Counted from the stretch's first letter, positions 34,485-43,625 are shown. The stretch is 64,000 nucleotides of DNA from an uncultured Lachnospiraceae bacterium (GCA_934330725.1 CAKRGM010000005.1:60459-124458), one strand, 5' to 3'. Numbers and translations are program-made. Notes: generated by a model from the letters alone, not told the origin.

Positions 34485-34831
34485 ACTGCATTTTAATTTT
34501 TTGATTTATTTAATGAACCTTTATTTATGAAATTGCTAATATTTTCAATTAAATGTGTAATTCTTTTTTGTGAAAAATTTAACACTAATTTAATCAGCTA
34601 TTGCCATTTGGTAAATAAATCTTTTTTACAGCAATTGATTGTTGTGCACTTTTAACAAACTTTTATGAATTTATTTCAATTCTCAAACATTTTTTTAATT
34701 ACATTTGTTGTGATATATAAAAGAATCCTTTATATTTTTTAAAGAATTATACAAATACATATAGCACGGCTTGCACAATTTTCACAAACAGTAATATAAA
34801 AATAATATATATCATATATAAAATAAAAATA

Positions 34832-34871
34832 TCCCCCAATGGCAGTACTTATAACCTCCGCCTTTGGGGGA
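34832..34871 (-). terminator. Bidirectional-looking terminator after iscU
   Basis: Perfect arms TCCCCCAA (34832-34839) and TTGGGGGA (34864-34871) with an inner GGC/GCC pair, followed by T-rich sequence on both strands. It ends the iscR-nifS-iscU transcript. Confidence 0.85.
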
Positions 34872-34965
34872 ATTTTATTTATTTCATACAATGTTGCAAA
34901 ATGTATCCAAAACAGATTGCATACCATTTATAAACAAAAGATTTTATATTAATATTCTTTTATTT

Positions 34966-35391
34966 TTAATCTTCATCATTTATATCATTCTTAGGTTTCT
35001 TTAAGCCCTCAATCTTAATATGATGCTTTTCTGCATAATCCCAAAGGGCTGCATGAATAGCTTCTTCTGCAAGCAGTGAACAATGTACTTTAACAGGTGG
35101 AAGTCCATCAAGAGCTTCCATAACAGCCTTATTAGTTATTTCCAAAGCTTCATAGATTGTCTTTCCTTTAACAAGTTCTGTAGCCATACTGCTTGTTGCT
35201 ACAGCAGCACCACATCCGAATGTCTTAAACTTACATTCTTTAATTACCTTTGTATCTTCATCAATATCAAGATACATTCTCATTATATCTCCACATTTTG
35301 CATTTCCAACCGTACCTACACCGCTGGCATTCTCTATCTCGCCAACATTACGTGGATGCGTAAAATGATCCATTACTTTTTCACTATACAT
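34966..35391 (-). CDS. iscU: Iron-sulfur cluster scaffold IscU/NifU N-terminal type
   Basis: A 141-aa scaffold with the three cluster cysteines in GNAKCGD (about residue 33), FGCGAA (about 59) and VHCSLLAEEAI (about 102). It receives sulfur from the upstream NifS-like desulfurase and builds Fe-S clusters. It follows the desulfurase by 27 nt in the same operon. Confidence 0.94.
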   Translation of the reverse strand: MYSEKVMDHFTHPRNVGEIENASGVGTVGNAKCGDIMRMYLDIDEDTKVIKECKFKTFGCGAAVATSSMATELVKGKTIYEALEITNKAVMEALDGLPPVKVHCSLLAEEAIHAALWDYAEKHHIKIEGLKKPKNDINDED

Positions 35392-35418
35392 TAGATTGTT
35401 CCTTTCTTTACATGTATA

Positions 35419-36603
35419 TTACTGATTCTGTTTCTTTATAAAATCATCATACAATGGTGACATACTTCTTAATCTTTCAACTATTGCCTTTAATGAATCC
35501 ACAACATAATCTATATCTTCTTTCGTTGTATCTTCAGAAATTGTAAGTCTGAGTGATCCATGTGCTATTTCATGAGGAAGTCCTATTGCAAGAAGCACAT
35601 GAGAAGGATCAAGCGAACCTGATGTACATGCAGAGCCACTTGAGCCACATATACCTTTCTGATCAAGCATGATAAGAAGTGATTCGCCTTCAATATATCT
35701 GAAGCAGAAGTTAGCATTGTTAGGAAGTCTCTTTGTTCTATGTCCATTAAGTCTTACATATGGAATTTCCTTTAATACTCTTTCAATAAGATAGTCTCTT
35801 ACTTCAACTTCTTTTTTTATATTCTCCTGCATATTTGCATTTGCAATTTTTGCAGCCTCACCCATACCTACGATTCCTGGTACATTATGTGTTCCTGCTC
35901 TTCTTGAACGTTCCTGTGCACCGCCATGAATAAATGCGCCAAGTTTAACACTGTTACGAAGGTACATAAATCCAATTCCTTTTGGTCCATGGAATTTATG
36001 ACCGCTTGCGCTTAACATATCGATATTCATTTCATCTACGTTAATCGGAACATGTGCAAAAGCCTGTACAGCATCAGTATGGAAAAGAACGCCATGCTTC
36101 TTTGCAATTTCACCTATTTCTTTAATTGGCTCTATTGTTCCTATTTCATTATTAGCAAACATAACACTTATAAGTATTGTCTCAGGTCTTATTGCCTTTT
36201 CAAGTTCGTCAAGGTCAATAAGGCCTTCTTCATTAACATCAAGATATGTTACATCAAAGCCATGCTTCTCAAGATATTCGCATGTATGAAGAATTGCATG
36301 ATGTTCAATCTTTGTCGTAATGATGTGATTTCCTTTGTCCTTATATGTTTCAGCCGTAACTTTAAGCGCCCAGTTATCTGATTCACTTCCGCCACCTGTA
36401 AAATATATCTCATTAGATTTTGCTCCAAGCATTGATGCAATCTCATCTCTGGCATCCTCTACATATTTCTTATTATCCTGTGCGAAACTGTATACTGCTG
36501 ACGGATTACTGTAATTATCCGTAAAAAATGGCTTCATCTTTTCGAATACCTCCGGCTTGACAGCAGTTGTAGCCGCGTTATCCAAATAAATCAGTTTATT
36601 CAT
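35419..36603 (-). CDS. nifS: Cysteine desulfurase, NifS/IscS type
   Basis: A 394-aa class V PLP aminotransferase-fold enzyme. The PLP Lys lies in SASGHKFHGPKG (about residue 204) and the catalytic Cys in GSSGSACTSGSL (about 325). It removes sulfur from cysteine for Fe-S assembly and, with MnmA nearby, tRNA thiolation. It lies between iscR and iscU in one operon. NifS and IscS cannot be fully separated from sequence alone. Confidence 0.94.
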   Translation of the reverse strand: MNKLIYLDNAATTAVKPEVFEKMKPFFTDNYSNPSAVYSFAQDNKKYVEDARDEIASMLGAKSNEIYFTGGGSESDNWALKVTAETYKDKGNHIITTKIEHHAILHTCEYLEKHGFDVTYLDVNEEGLIDLDELEKAIRPETILISVMFANNEIGTIEPIKEIGEIAKKHGVLFHTDAVQAFAHVPINVDEMNIDMLSASGHKFHGPKGIGFMYLRNSVKLGAFIHGGAQERSRRAGTHNVPGIVGMGEAAKIANANMQENIKKEVEVRDYLIERVLKEIPYVRLNGHRTKRLPNNANFCFRYIEGESLLIMLDQKGICGSSGSACTSGSLDPSHVLLAIGLPHEIAHGSLRLTISEDTTKEDIDYVVDSLKAIVERLRSMSPLYDDFIKKQNQ

Positions 36604-36726
36604 TTATTTATCGTCCTTTCCACATTGTCTGACTATTTAATTCATAGTATTCACATATGTTATCTGTATTATACAGCTTTTTTGTTTAAAGTCAACTATA
36701 AATTCTCAATAAGTTTTTATAATATC

Positions 36727-36891
36727 CGTAGTACATCGTACAAAAATCAACCTGACCAGTAACGAAAAACAGCTTTTCACTCTGCTAAGAAGATGAACGC
36801 AGGCATAGCCGGCTGCATCAGATTTTTCTTATGCAGCAGATGAAAATTCAAGCAGTTTTCCCGTCCGGTTATTTGCAGAACAATGTATTGG
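36727..36891. repeat. Dispersed palindromic repeat, family 2, copy 2 (long)
   Basis: It starts GTAGTACATCGTAC and ends CCGGTTATTTGCAGAACAATGTATTGG, matching the ends of the copy at 43494-43556. About 100 extra bases in the centre carry a nested CTGCTAAGAA...TTCTTATGCAG hairpin. It fills the gap between nifS and iscR and may shape their shared transcript. Confidence 0.65.
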
Positions 36892-36892
36892 T

Positions 36893-37327
36893 TTATATTA
36901 CATAATTATCAGCTTTTTTTAACTGTAATTCAAGCAGATCTGCCAATGTTATACTATCAACCACCTGATTGATTGCCTCATTCATCTTCTGCCATACTAT
37001 ATATGTCACACAGGATTCTTCTCTTTCACACTCTGATGCATCCTCACCGACACAGCTTACCGGAGCAAGTGTACCTTCCGTAAGTCTCAGTATCATCCCA
37101 ACCGTACATTCCTTAGGGTCCTTATTAAGAAGATAACCACCCTGGGCACCTCTTATACTTCTTACAAAACCTGCTTTGTTTAATATTGATATTATCTGTT
37201 CCAGATACTTATCTGATATGCCCTGCCTCTTGGCAATATCCTTAAGGCTTATCGGTTCTCCTGTATTGTTTACTGCCAGGTCAAGCATTAACTTTAACGC
37301 ATATCTGCCTTTTGTCGAAATTCTCAT
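36893..37327 (-). CDS. iscR: Rrf2 family Fe-S regulator IscR
   Basis: A 144-aa winged-helix regulator (MRISTKGRYALKLMLDLA, then ISLKDIAKRQGISDKYLEQIISILNKAGFVRSIRGAQGGYLL). Cluster-binding Cys are C92, C100 and C106. It senses Fe-S status and represses the operon it heads. A dyad at 37537-37556 over the transcription start is a likely binding site. Confidence 0.92.
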   Translation of the reverse strand: MRISTKGRYALKLMLDLAVNNTGEPISLKDIAKRQGISDKYLEQIISILNKAGFVRSIRGAQGGYLLNKDPKECTVGMILRLTEGTLAPVSCVGEDASECEREESCVTYIVWQKMNEAINQVVDSITLADLLELQLKKADNYVI

Positions 37328-37536
37328 ATATAGCTCTCCATTCCTGCGTCCTTATCAATTCAGGTCAGCTGCATTCCAGACGCAAAAACGCAGCCGCAAT
37401 ATAAAAATATATTACTGTTCACATGCACCATTCGAGAAATTACTTTCAGTGCTTTATATGGCTGACAGGTAAACTGTAACCAAAATACGTTATATAATAT
37501 TTATTTATACAAGTATTAACAAATACTCCTCTAATC

Positions 37537-37590
37537 ATATTAACTAGGTAGGATATGTTGAATTATATATGCTTTCACACAAAATATCAA
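37537..37590 (-). promoter_or_regulatory. isc operon promoter with Rrf2-type operator
   Basis: TTGATA (37585-37590) and TATAAT (37562-37567) are 17 bp apart. Immediately downstream the 20-bp imperfect dyad ATATCC-TACCTAGT-TAATAT (37537-37556) covers the start of transcription; the ATATCC half resembles the IscR half-site. The leader to iscR is about 230 nt. Confidence 0.7.
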
Positions 37591-37597
37591 TAGTTTT

Positions 37598-38686
37598 TTA
37601 AATTATTGTTCCTCCACCAAGAACATATTCGCCATCATAAAGCACCAGTGCCTGTCCCGGAGTAATAGCTCTTTGAGGGTCATCAAAGGTACATTCAAGC
37701 AGATCATCACCTGCCATTTTAATGGTACAGCCACAGCCATCATGATTATATCGTATCTTTGCTTTTACATACATAGGTTCATTGAGTTTATCTATTGACA
37801 TAAAGTTCAGATGGTTTGCATAAAGTTTAGGCGCAAACACATCTTTATTTTCCCCGATTACGACCTCGTTAGTCTCGGGTCTTATTGCAACTACGAAAAC
37901 AGGATGTCCCATTGCAAGTCCAAGGCCCTTTCTCTGACCTACAGTATAATGAATTATGCCCTTATGTTTTCCAATAACATTTCCGTTTATATCAACAAAA
38001 TTGCCTGGTTTCGGCTCATATCCCGTTTCCCTTTGTATATATCCGGCATAATCATTATCCGGCACAAAACATATTTCCATACTTTCCGGTTTATGTGCAA
38101 CCGGAATACCAATATCCTCTGCGATTTTTCTTATTTCACTTTTATGATAATTTCCTACAGGCATAAGCGTCTTTGAAAGCTGCTCCTGAGTAAGATTATA
38201 AAGTGCATATGTCTGGTCTTTTCTGGCCGTAACCGAATTTCGTATTGCAAAGCGCCCATTAGGGAGCTTCTCTATCCTTGCATAATGTCCTGTTGCTATA
38301 TAATCCGCCCCAATTTCAAGACTTCTGTGTAAAAGAGACTCCCATTTTACATACCGGTTACATGCAATACAAGGATTTGGTGTTCTGCCATTCTTATATT
38401 CATTAACAAAGTAATCTATAACACTGCTTTTAAATTCCTGTTTAAAATTCATAACATAATATGGAATTCCCAATGCATTGGCAACTCTTCTTGCATCGTC
38501 AACTGCCGAAAGACCGCAGCAGCCTCCATTTTCCTGCTGTACATAATCCGGTTCTTCCTGCCATATCTGCATTGTTACACCAATAACATCATATCCCTGT
38601 TCCTTTAAAAGATATGCTGCCACAGATGAATCAACACCACCTGACATACCGACTACCACGCGTTTTTTATTACTGCTTAAAGACAT
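37598..38686 (-). CDS. mnmA: tRNA 2-thiouridylase MnmA
   Basis: A 362-aa enzyme with the PP-loop GMSGGVDSSVAAYLL (12-26), the catalytic Cys in NPCIACNRYVKW and a second Cys in MEICFVPDNDYAG. It thiolates U34 of Glu, Gln and Lys tRNAs using ATP and sulfur relayed from a cysteine desulfurase, here encoded next door. GAAAGGA precedes the ATG. Confidence 0.95.
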   Translation of the reverse strand: MSLSSNKKRVVVGMSGGVDSSVAAYLLKEQGYDVIGVTMQIWQEEPDYVQQENGGCCGLSAVDDARRVANALGIPYYVMNFKQEFKSSVIDYFVNEYKNGRTPNPCIACNRYVKWESLLHRSLEIGADYIATGHYARIEKLPNGRFAIRNSVTARKDQTYALYNLTQEQLSKTLMPVGNYHKSEIRKIAEDIGIPVAHKPESMEICFVPDNDYAGYIQRETGYEPKPGNFVDINGNVIGKHKGIIHYTVGQRKGLGLAMGHPVFVVAIRPETNEVVIGENKDVFAPKLYANHLNFMSIDKLNEPMYVKAKIRYNHDGCGCTIKMAGDDLLECTFDDPQRAITPGQALVLYDGEYVLGGGTII

Positions 38687-38758
38687 TTAATTAATCCTTT
38701 CATACTAATATAAATCAAGTGTTTACAACCCCGGCATTTTTCCCAGGGTGACACCATG

Positions 38759-38804
38759 CTTATGAATTGGTTAATTCTGCATAACTGCAGCCGAAATTCA
38801 TAAG
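38759..38804. other. Hairpin between thiE-HAD and mnmA
   Basis: The 10-bp perfect arms CTTATGAATT (38759-38768) and AATTCATAAG (38795-38804) flank a 26-nt loop with a GCTGCAG...CTGCA motif. No T run follows, so it may be a regulatory or RNA-processing structure rather than a terminator. Confidence 0.5.
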
Positions 38805-38835
38805 TTTCACAATTATCTGTAATATTAAATAATAA

Positions 38836-40098
38836 TCAGATGAAAATCTCATCTGCAATAAGCTTTTCTTCCTGCCATGTGTTTTCCACTGATTTATCAA
38901 ATACTGCAACTGTCTGAAGTCCAGCACTCTGTGCTGATTTAAGTCCATGTACTGCATCTTCATAAACACATGTTTCTGATGGATCAAAACCTGACAGCTC
39001 ACACACTTTCAGATAACTTGCACCATCATGCTTATTGATGCCAATTTCATCTACCGTATATATTCTTTCAAAATACTGTGCAACGTCAAGTCTTTTTAAA
39101 GCTTTTGCTGCACACTCCTTATCTGATGCTGTAAAAATGCACATCCTGCATCCATTATCAGATTCTTTCCTGAGTTGTTCTTTCATGCCTTTTTTTAACG
39201 GGATATCATTTTTATAATGTTCACCAATAAGCTCAAGTATATCTGTCTTTATCTCATCAGGCTTCCTGTTTATACCAACCTCGTCATGCATATAAGCAAC
39301 TGATTCATCTATTGATTTAATGAACATTTTTATATCAAAATCTTCTGGCGGCTCTATACCAAAGCTTCCTACATAATCACGGGGAACACTGCGCCAGAAT
39401 GGCATCGAATCAATAATCGTTCCATCCATATCAAAAATTATATTTTTATATGTTCTGGTTTTTCCAAATAACTTTTTTGTTTTTTCAGCCATTTTTAAGG
39501 CAGCATTGGCAACATCTTCCTGTGCAAATACTGCAGATATAACAGCAGCACCTGATACGCCCGAATCCGCAAGCAGGTCACAGTTGTCATATGTAATGCC
39601 TCCAATCGCAACCACTGGAATTGATACTTTTTCAGTTATCTCAAGAAGCGTCTTCATGTCCATATCAACCGCATCCTTCTTTGTCTGCGTGTGAAAAACC
39701 GCTCCAACGCCTATATAATCTGCACCCAGTTCCTGGGCCCTTACTGCCTGAGCTGCATTTTTCGCTGTCATTCCAATAATTTTATCAGGTCCCAGAATCT
39801 TTCTTGCCTCCTGATAAGAAATGTCAGACTGCCCTATGTGTACACCATCTGCATTTATTTCTTTAGCTGCAATGCAGTCATCATTAATTACAAACGGCAC
39901 TCCATATTTTGCTGCAATTGGTTTTAATTTTAACCCTTCTTCAACAATTTGTTCATGTGTGGCATCCTTTTCCCGCAACTGTAAAAAGGTTGCGCCATTT
40001 TTAAGTACATCTTCTACCTGTTTATAGAAATCTTTTCCATTAAGCCATCTTCTATCTGTAATTGCATAAAACTGAAAATTTTTCTCACCTATTTTCAT
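38836..40098 (-). CDS. thiE: ThiE thiamine-phosphate synthase fused to a HAD phosphatase
   Basis: A 420-aa fusion. Residues 1-213 are ThiE: LQLREKDAT (39-47), the metal/pyrophosphate-site ND (72-73), DGVHIGQSD (84-92), GVGAVFHTQTKKDA (130-143) and AIGGI (164-168). Residues 214-420 are a HAD hydrolase with DMDGTIIDS (223-231), FTASD and a late YEDAVHGLKSA motif. ThiE joins HMP-PP and HET-P to thiamine phosphate; the HAD half could dephosphorylate it to thiamine. The start ATG 40098 has GGAG from repeat copy B. An open frame of 53 extra codons upstream is element sequence. Confidence 0.88.
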   Translation of the reverse strand: MKIGEKNFQFYAITDRRWLNGKDFYKQVEDVLKNGATFLQLREKDATHEQIVEEGLKLKPIAAKYGVPFVINDDCIAAKEINADGVHIGQSDISYQEARKILGPDKIIGMTAKNAAQAVRAQELGADYIGVGAVFHTQTKKDAVDMDMKTLLEITEKVSIPVVAIGGITYDNCDLLADSGVSGAAVISAVFAQEDVANAALKMAEKTKKLFGKTRTYKNIIFDMDGTIIDSMPFWRSVPRDYVGSFGIEPPEDFDIKMFIKSIDESVAYMHDEVGINRKPDEIKTDILELIGEHYKNDIPLKKGMKEQLRKESDNGCRMCIFTASDKECAAKALKRLDVAQYFERIYTVDEIGINKHDGASYLKVCELSGFDPSETCVYEDAVHGLKSAQSAGLQTVAVFDKSVENTWQEEKLIADEIFI

Positions 40099-40099
40099 A

Positions 40100-40249
40100 A
40101 TAATCTCCATTCCGCAGGCGCTTTGCGTCGAAGAAATTGCGAGCTGAATTTCAGATTCAGCTCTGCCATTATGGCTGCTTTGTGACGCCTGCGGCACAAA
40201 TAGCCGTGTGAAATCAATCGCATCAGCATGATTTTTCGCACTAATCTCC
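40100..40249 (-). repeat. Structured 5' element, copy B (full length)
   Basis: H0 is 40206-40241, H1 40173-40205 (GGCT-A-TTTGTG and CACAAA-GC-AGCC), H2 40139-40166 (GAGCTGAAT/ATTCAGCTC, perfect), H3 40117-40129 (GACGC-AAA-GCGCC). The H1 loop CCGCAGGCG (40186-40194) pairs over 9 bases with CGCCTGCGG (40112-40120). The first base triplet supplies the stop codon of the upstream gene and the last part the ribosome site of thiE. Confidence 0.87.
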
Positions 40250-42109
40250 TTTTTCATCTATCATATCCGCATAGTGTGCAACGCCCTTTCCAACGTTCGG
40301 TGCATTGTAGGATATTATTAAATCTGCTATAAAAATACTGACAAGACTTACACATATCGGAACTACATATCTGTATTTTATTTTTTTCAAATAATTATCA
40401 AGCATTGGTGCTACAAAATACACTATTGATACACCTCCTATTCCAAAAACAAGAAGTCCTTCTGCGCATATACGTCCATGGAGGTTTAAAAAATAACCTC
40501 TGTAATCCCACCATTTCATTCCACCATATTTCATTTCCAGATAATAGCCGGTAAAATACTCAATGACGCCGCATAAAACTATTATCGAAATAAACTCGAT
40601 TACCGGTCTCTGCCGCAATCTGTACAGCAATAAAAGTATTACCACTGCGCCGACTCCATATATCGGAAGCCACGGTCCATGCATAACACCTCTTTTTACA
40701 AACTCGCCATCTGTAACAAGATGCAGTCCGACTTCCCAGCCCCAGCCTCCTATTGCAAATATAAAAAACATCATTATAAGTGAGGAAACTGAATAATGCC
40801 GCATATAATGCAGTGCATCAAACTTTGTTCTTGACATACGTTCAGGTATCGTAAAAAGCCTTGTAGGATATGCTTTTTTATCAATTGCATATTTATAAAT
40901 GTTAATCTTTACAGCATTTATCTCCTGCCGTTCTATCTCTTCTTCTTCGTGTCTGTTATAAAAAGACACCCCTAAATTACGGAAAAGAAATCCCCTGAAG
41001 CCATCTTTAATCTCAGGCTCTTCTTTTTCTTCTTTCATCATTTCAATTATATCTGCGTATGCATTATCTAATATCTGCTGTGGTGCTTTCCTGAAAAGAT
41101 ATTTGTCATTCAGATATTCACTGCCGACAATATTATTTTTCTTTGCAATTTCCCTTATTGCCGTGTAATATTCAGTAAATGCCGCAAGCTTATACATATT
41201 GGTATAAAACATTGATGAAGCACCCATTGTTATTATACCCAGCAAATCCCATCCTGCAAATGATAATTCAAATACAAAACAGTTCCATTTATAACCGGAC
41301 ATCATTCTTTTTGAAAGCCTTATTGCTTCTAATGGTGCAATATCCGGATTTTCCGCTACAATAAACGGCACCATAAAATATGAATATCTTTTTATGACAA
41401 TTCCAATCAGTGTAAGGCTCCACAAAGCCTCAAATAATGCTGTTAAAAGCATTGTAAGCGCTACTTTCGCCCATCTTTTTGATTTTAAGAGAAATAAAAA
41501 TCTTTGTATAGGAACTTTTTCGTATACATTTCCCTCTAAAAATATTCTTCTCGCAACCACTTTTAATATATCAACTATAAAGAACCAGAATGCAAGAAAT
41601 GCTGCAAGACTTAATACAACACATATTGCAAGCGTAATATTTGCTGACCCTACTGTCGAATTAATAGCAGAAATTATTGTAACAAAAATGGAACCTGATG
41701 TTATGTCATTTACAATCCTTGCAAAAACGCCTTCACTTCTTCCTAATGCATTATTTTCTTTCATTTCAGACGCTGTGATTGCCGTCTGCCTGATGTCTCT
41801 TGACATTTCCTTTCCTTCTTCAAGATTCCCCTCCAGCGCTGCTCTTAAAACATCGACAAGCCCTACATTTCTCATTGAAATATCATCTGCAGACACCAGA
41901 TTATATTTCAGGGGCATATCCACATCATTTTTCTCATTAATATCATTCTGTAAAAATACAGTATCCCCGGTATATAATTTTACAATATTGAATGACTGTG
42001 CATTCTCGACACCAAAAAAGGCTACCACAATGCATATTATCATATATAAAAAATAATGCCTGTTAACAGCATAACGTGCTGATGACTTCATCATTTTTCT
42101 TGATTCCAT
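40241..42109 (-). CDS. DUF975 / putative ABC-transporter-permease (CmpB-like) membrane fusion
   Basis: A 622-aa polytopic protein. The N-terminal half (about 130-330) resembles DUF975 with helices around ICVVLSLAAFLAFWFFIVDIL and SFAGWDLLGIITMGASSMFY. The C-terminal third is a PF06541-type module: FIFAIGGWGWEVGLHLVTDGEFVKRGVMHGPWLPIYGVGA and YMKWWDYRGYFLNLHGRICAEGLLVFG-like sequence. Function unknown. Its last codons KGD and stop lie inside repeat copy B. Confidence 0.75.
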   Translation of the reverse strand: MESRKMMKSSARYAVNRHYFLYMIICIVVAFFGVENAQSFNIVKLYTGDTVFLQNDINEKNDVDMPLKYNLVSADDISMRNVGLVDVLRAALEGNLEEGKEMSRDIRQTAITASEMKENNALGRSEGVFARIVNDITSGSIFVTIISAINSTVGSANITLAICVVLSLAAFLAFWFFIVDILKVVARRIFLEGNVYEKVPIQRFLFLLKSKRWAKVALTMLLTALFEALWSLTLIGIVIKRYSYFMVPFIVAENPDIAPLEAIRLSKRMMSGYKWNCFVFELSFAGWDLLGIITMGASSMFYTNMYKLAAFTEYYTAIREIAKKNNIVGSEYLNDKYLFRKAPQQILDNAYADIIEMMKEEKEEPEIKDGFRGFLFRNLGVSFYNRHEEEEIERQEINAVKINIYKYAIDKKAYPTRLFTIPERMSRTKFDALHYMRHYSVSSLIMMFFIFAIGGWGWEVGLHLVTDGEFVKRGVMHGPWLPIYGVGAVVILLLLYRLRQRPVIEFISIIVLCGVIEYFTGYYLEMKYGGMKWWDYRGYFLNLHGRICAEGLLVFGIGGVSIVYFVAPMLDNYLKKIKYRYVVPICVSLVSIFIADLIISYNAPNVGKGVAHYADMIDEKGD

Positions 42110-42134
42110 CTGCTATTCGTCTCCTACTTTTTAC

Positions 42135-43328
42135 TTACTTAAAATGTATATTAAGTTCTACTACTTCAGCTGTTGTAAGTGTTCTCATATTAGGTCCGTA
42201 TAGACCGACACCAGATGTCACAACGCTATACATATTGCCTTTTTTTAATAAACCATAGTAGTTTTCCCATGCAAATGGCTGTCCCACAGTTAACGGAAAA
42301 AACTGTCCTGCATGAGTATGTCCACTAAGAAGCACATCTACACCACACTTTGAAATTCCATCAAGATTACTAGGCTCATGTTGTATTACAATCACCGGCT
42401 TCGTCTTGTCTGTCGATTTTGTCAGTTCTTCAATAGATTTTCTGTCAGAAGTGCCATCACCGGCTTTTTCTCCATCAAGACGCCCAATAAGATTTACCTT
42501 GCCATCTATAAGTACAGCATCATCTTCAAGCACTTTAAATCCACATTTTTTAAGGAACTCATCCATACGCGGATCTCTGAATGCAAGTCTTTTAGACGAA
42601 ATTGAAAATCCGCCTATAAGCGTTTCTGTTACATCATGATTTCCATATGTTGCGTATACGCCATATTTGCTTTTAATACTTCCAAGTATCCTTATAAGCT
42701 CATCCGGATCTTCAAGAGCATCGTAATTATTATCAAATATATCTCCGGCTATTGCAACAACATCGGGATTAAGAGCATTGATTTTATCTACCATATCCTT
42801 CATCTGACTACAGCCATCGCTATAACCCATATGAAGATCTGATACAAGCGCAATCTTTAAATCTGACATGTTGTCAACTTCTTTATCGACTGTTACATCA
42901 TATGTTGTTGTAACAAGCTTATGTGCATGCACAAATCCACATACACTGAAAGTTATGCTTGCTGCCGCTACTATAACACCTGCTGAATAAAAACATCTTA
43001 TATTAGTCAGCATTTTAATTTCATGCTTCCTGTTTATCAGCTTCATAACTGCTACGATTATATCTACCACTATCATGAAAAAGACAAGATAATTAAATGT
43101 TCCAAGCCAGTAATTTCCTATCTTCTGCATAAATATTTTAAATCCACATTTAGGCATAAGCCCGCCAAACAGTATAGTTGAAGCCAGAAAAAGATACAAA
43201 ACTATTATAAGTGTCTGAACTCTTTTATGCTTAAACATTCCGGATACCAGCTTAAGCCAGTGAAGCAGACGCTTTAAAAAATAAATACTTATTACTATAT
43301 ATATAATAAACATTATATAAACAAGCAT
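42135..43328 (-). CDS. Membrane-anchored metallophosphoesterase
   Basis: A 397-aa protein with about four or five N-terminal helices (residues 1-150). A calcineurin-like phosphoesterase domain follows (DLKIALVSDLHMGYSDG, VAIAGDIFDN, ATYGNHDV, GHTHAGQFF), with all five metal-site motifs. The active site probably faces the cell surface after the helices. ATG 43328 has GGGAGG upstream; a longer frame lacks a ribosome site. It is close to the next downstream gene (25 nt). Confidence 0.87.
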   Translation of the reverse strand: MLVYIMFIIYIVISIYFLKRLLHWLKLVSGMFKHKRVQTLIIVLYLFLASTILFGGLMPKCGFKIFMQKIGNYWLGTFNYLVFFMIVVDIIVAVMKLINRKHEIKMLTNIRCFYSAGVIVAAASITFSVCGFVHAHKLVTTTYDVTVDKEVDNMSDLKIALVSDLHMGYSDGCSQMKDMVDKINALNPDVVAIAGDIFDNNYDALEDPDELIRILGSIKSKYGVYATYGNHDVTETLIGGFSISSKRLAFRDPRMDEFLKKCGFKVLEDDAVLIDGKVNLIGRLDGEKAGDGTSDRKSIEELTKSTDKTKPVIVIQHEPSNLDGISKCGVDVLLSGHTHAGQFFPLTVGQPFAWENYYGLLKKGNMYSVVTSGVGLYGPNMRTLTTAEVVELNIHFK

Positions 43329-43493
43329 ATTTATCCTCCCGTTACAAATCAAATTTGACCATACGCTCATAATTATACTGTATTTTTATATATTTGACAA
43401 ATTATAAAATTAAAAAACATATTCTGCTTCAACATCTGCTAATTCCACATAAAATATATTTACATTATTTACCCTGATGATATATAATACTGA

Positions 43494-43556
43494 CCTGGTA
43501 CATCGTACAAAATTAACCAGTTTTCAGGTCTGGTTATTTGCAGGACGATGTACTGG
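43494..43556. repeat. Dispersed palindromic repeat, family 2, copy 3 (best)
   Basis: Arms CTGGTACATCGT (43495-43506) and ACGATGTACTGG (43545-43556) pair at 10 of 12 positions, with inner AACCAG...CTGGTT (43514-43520, 43530-43536 approx.). It lies between divergent genes for the phosphoesterase and the YoaK-like protein. Confidence 0.75.
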
Positions 43557-43625
43557 CATTACCATTTTTATCCCATACGCGGCATCATATAAATAATATA
43601 ATATAGATACAAAGGAGTAATACCC

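Larger units (their letters stand above)
34385..34965. other. Intergenic region between iscU and atpB, 581 nt
   Basis: It holds the atp promoter near 34456-34484, a terminator at 34832-34871 and A+T-rich sequence between them. No coding frame or known RNA was recognised. Confidence 0.6.

Noticed and set aside
40112..40130. GACGCAAAGC in the element, reminiscent of the c-di-GMP-I riboswitch core
   Set aside because: The rest of the GEMM consensus (GGGCAAACC, GGTAGCGGGGTTACC) is absent, and copies A, C, D and E vary the motif. Similarity is limited to the short H3 hairpin.
38687..40260. TPP riboswitch in front of thiE
   Set aside because: No CTGAGA or ACCTGATCTGG-type motif was seen; upstream sequence is the structured element and coding sequence.
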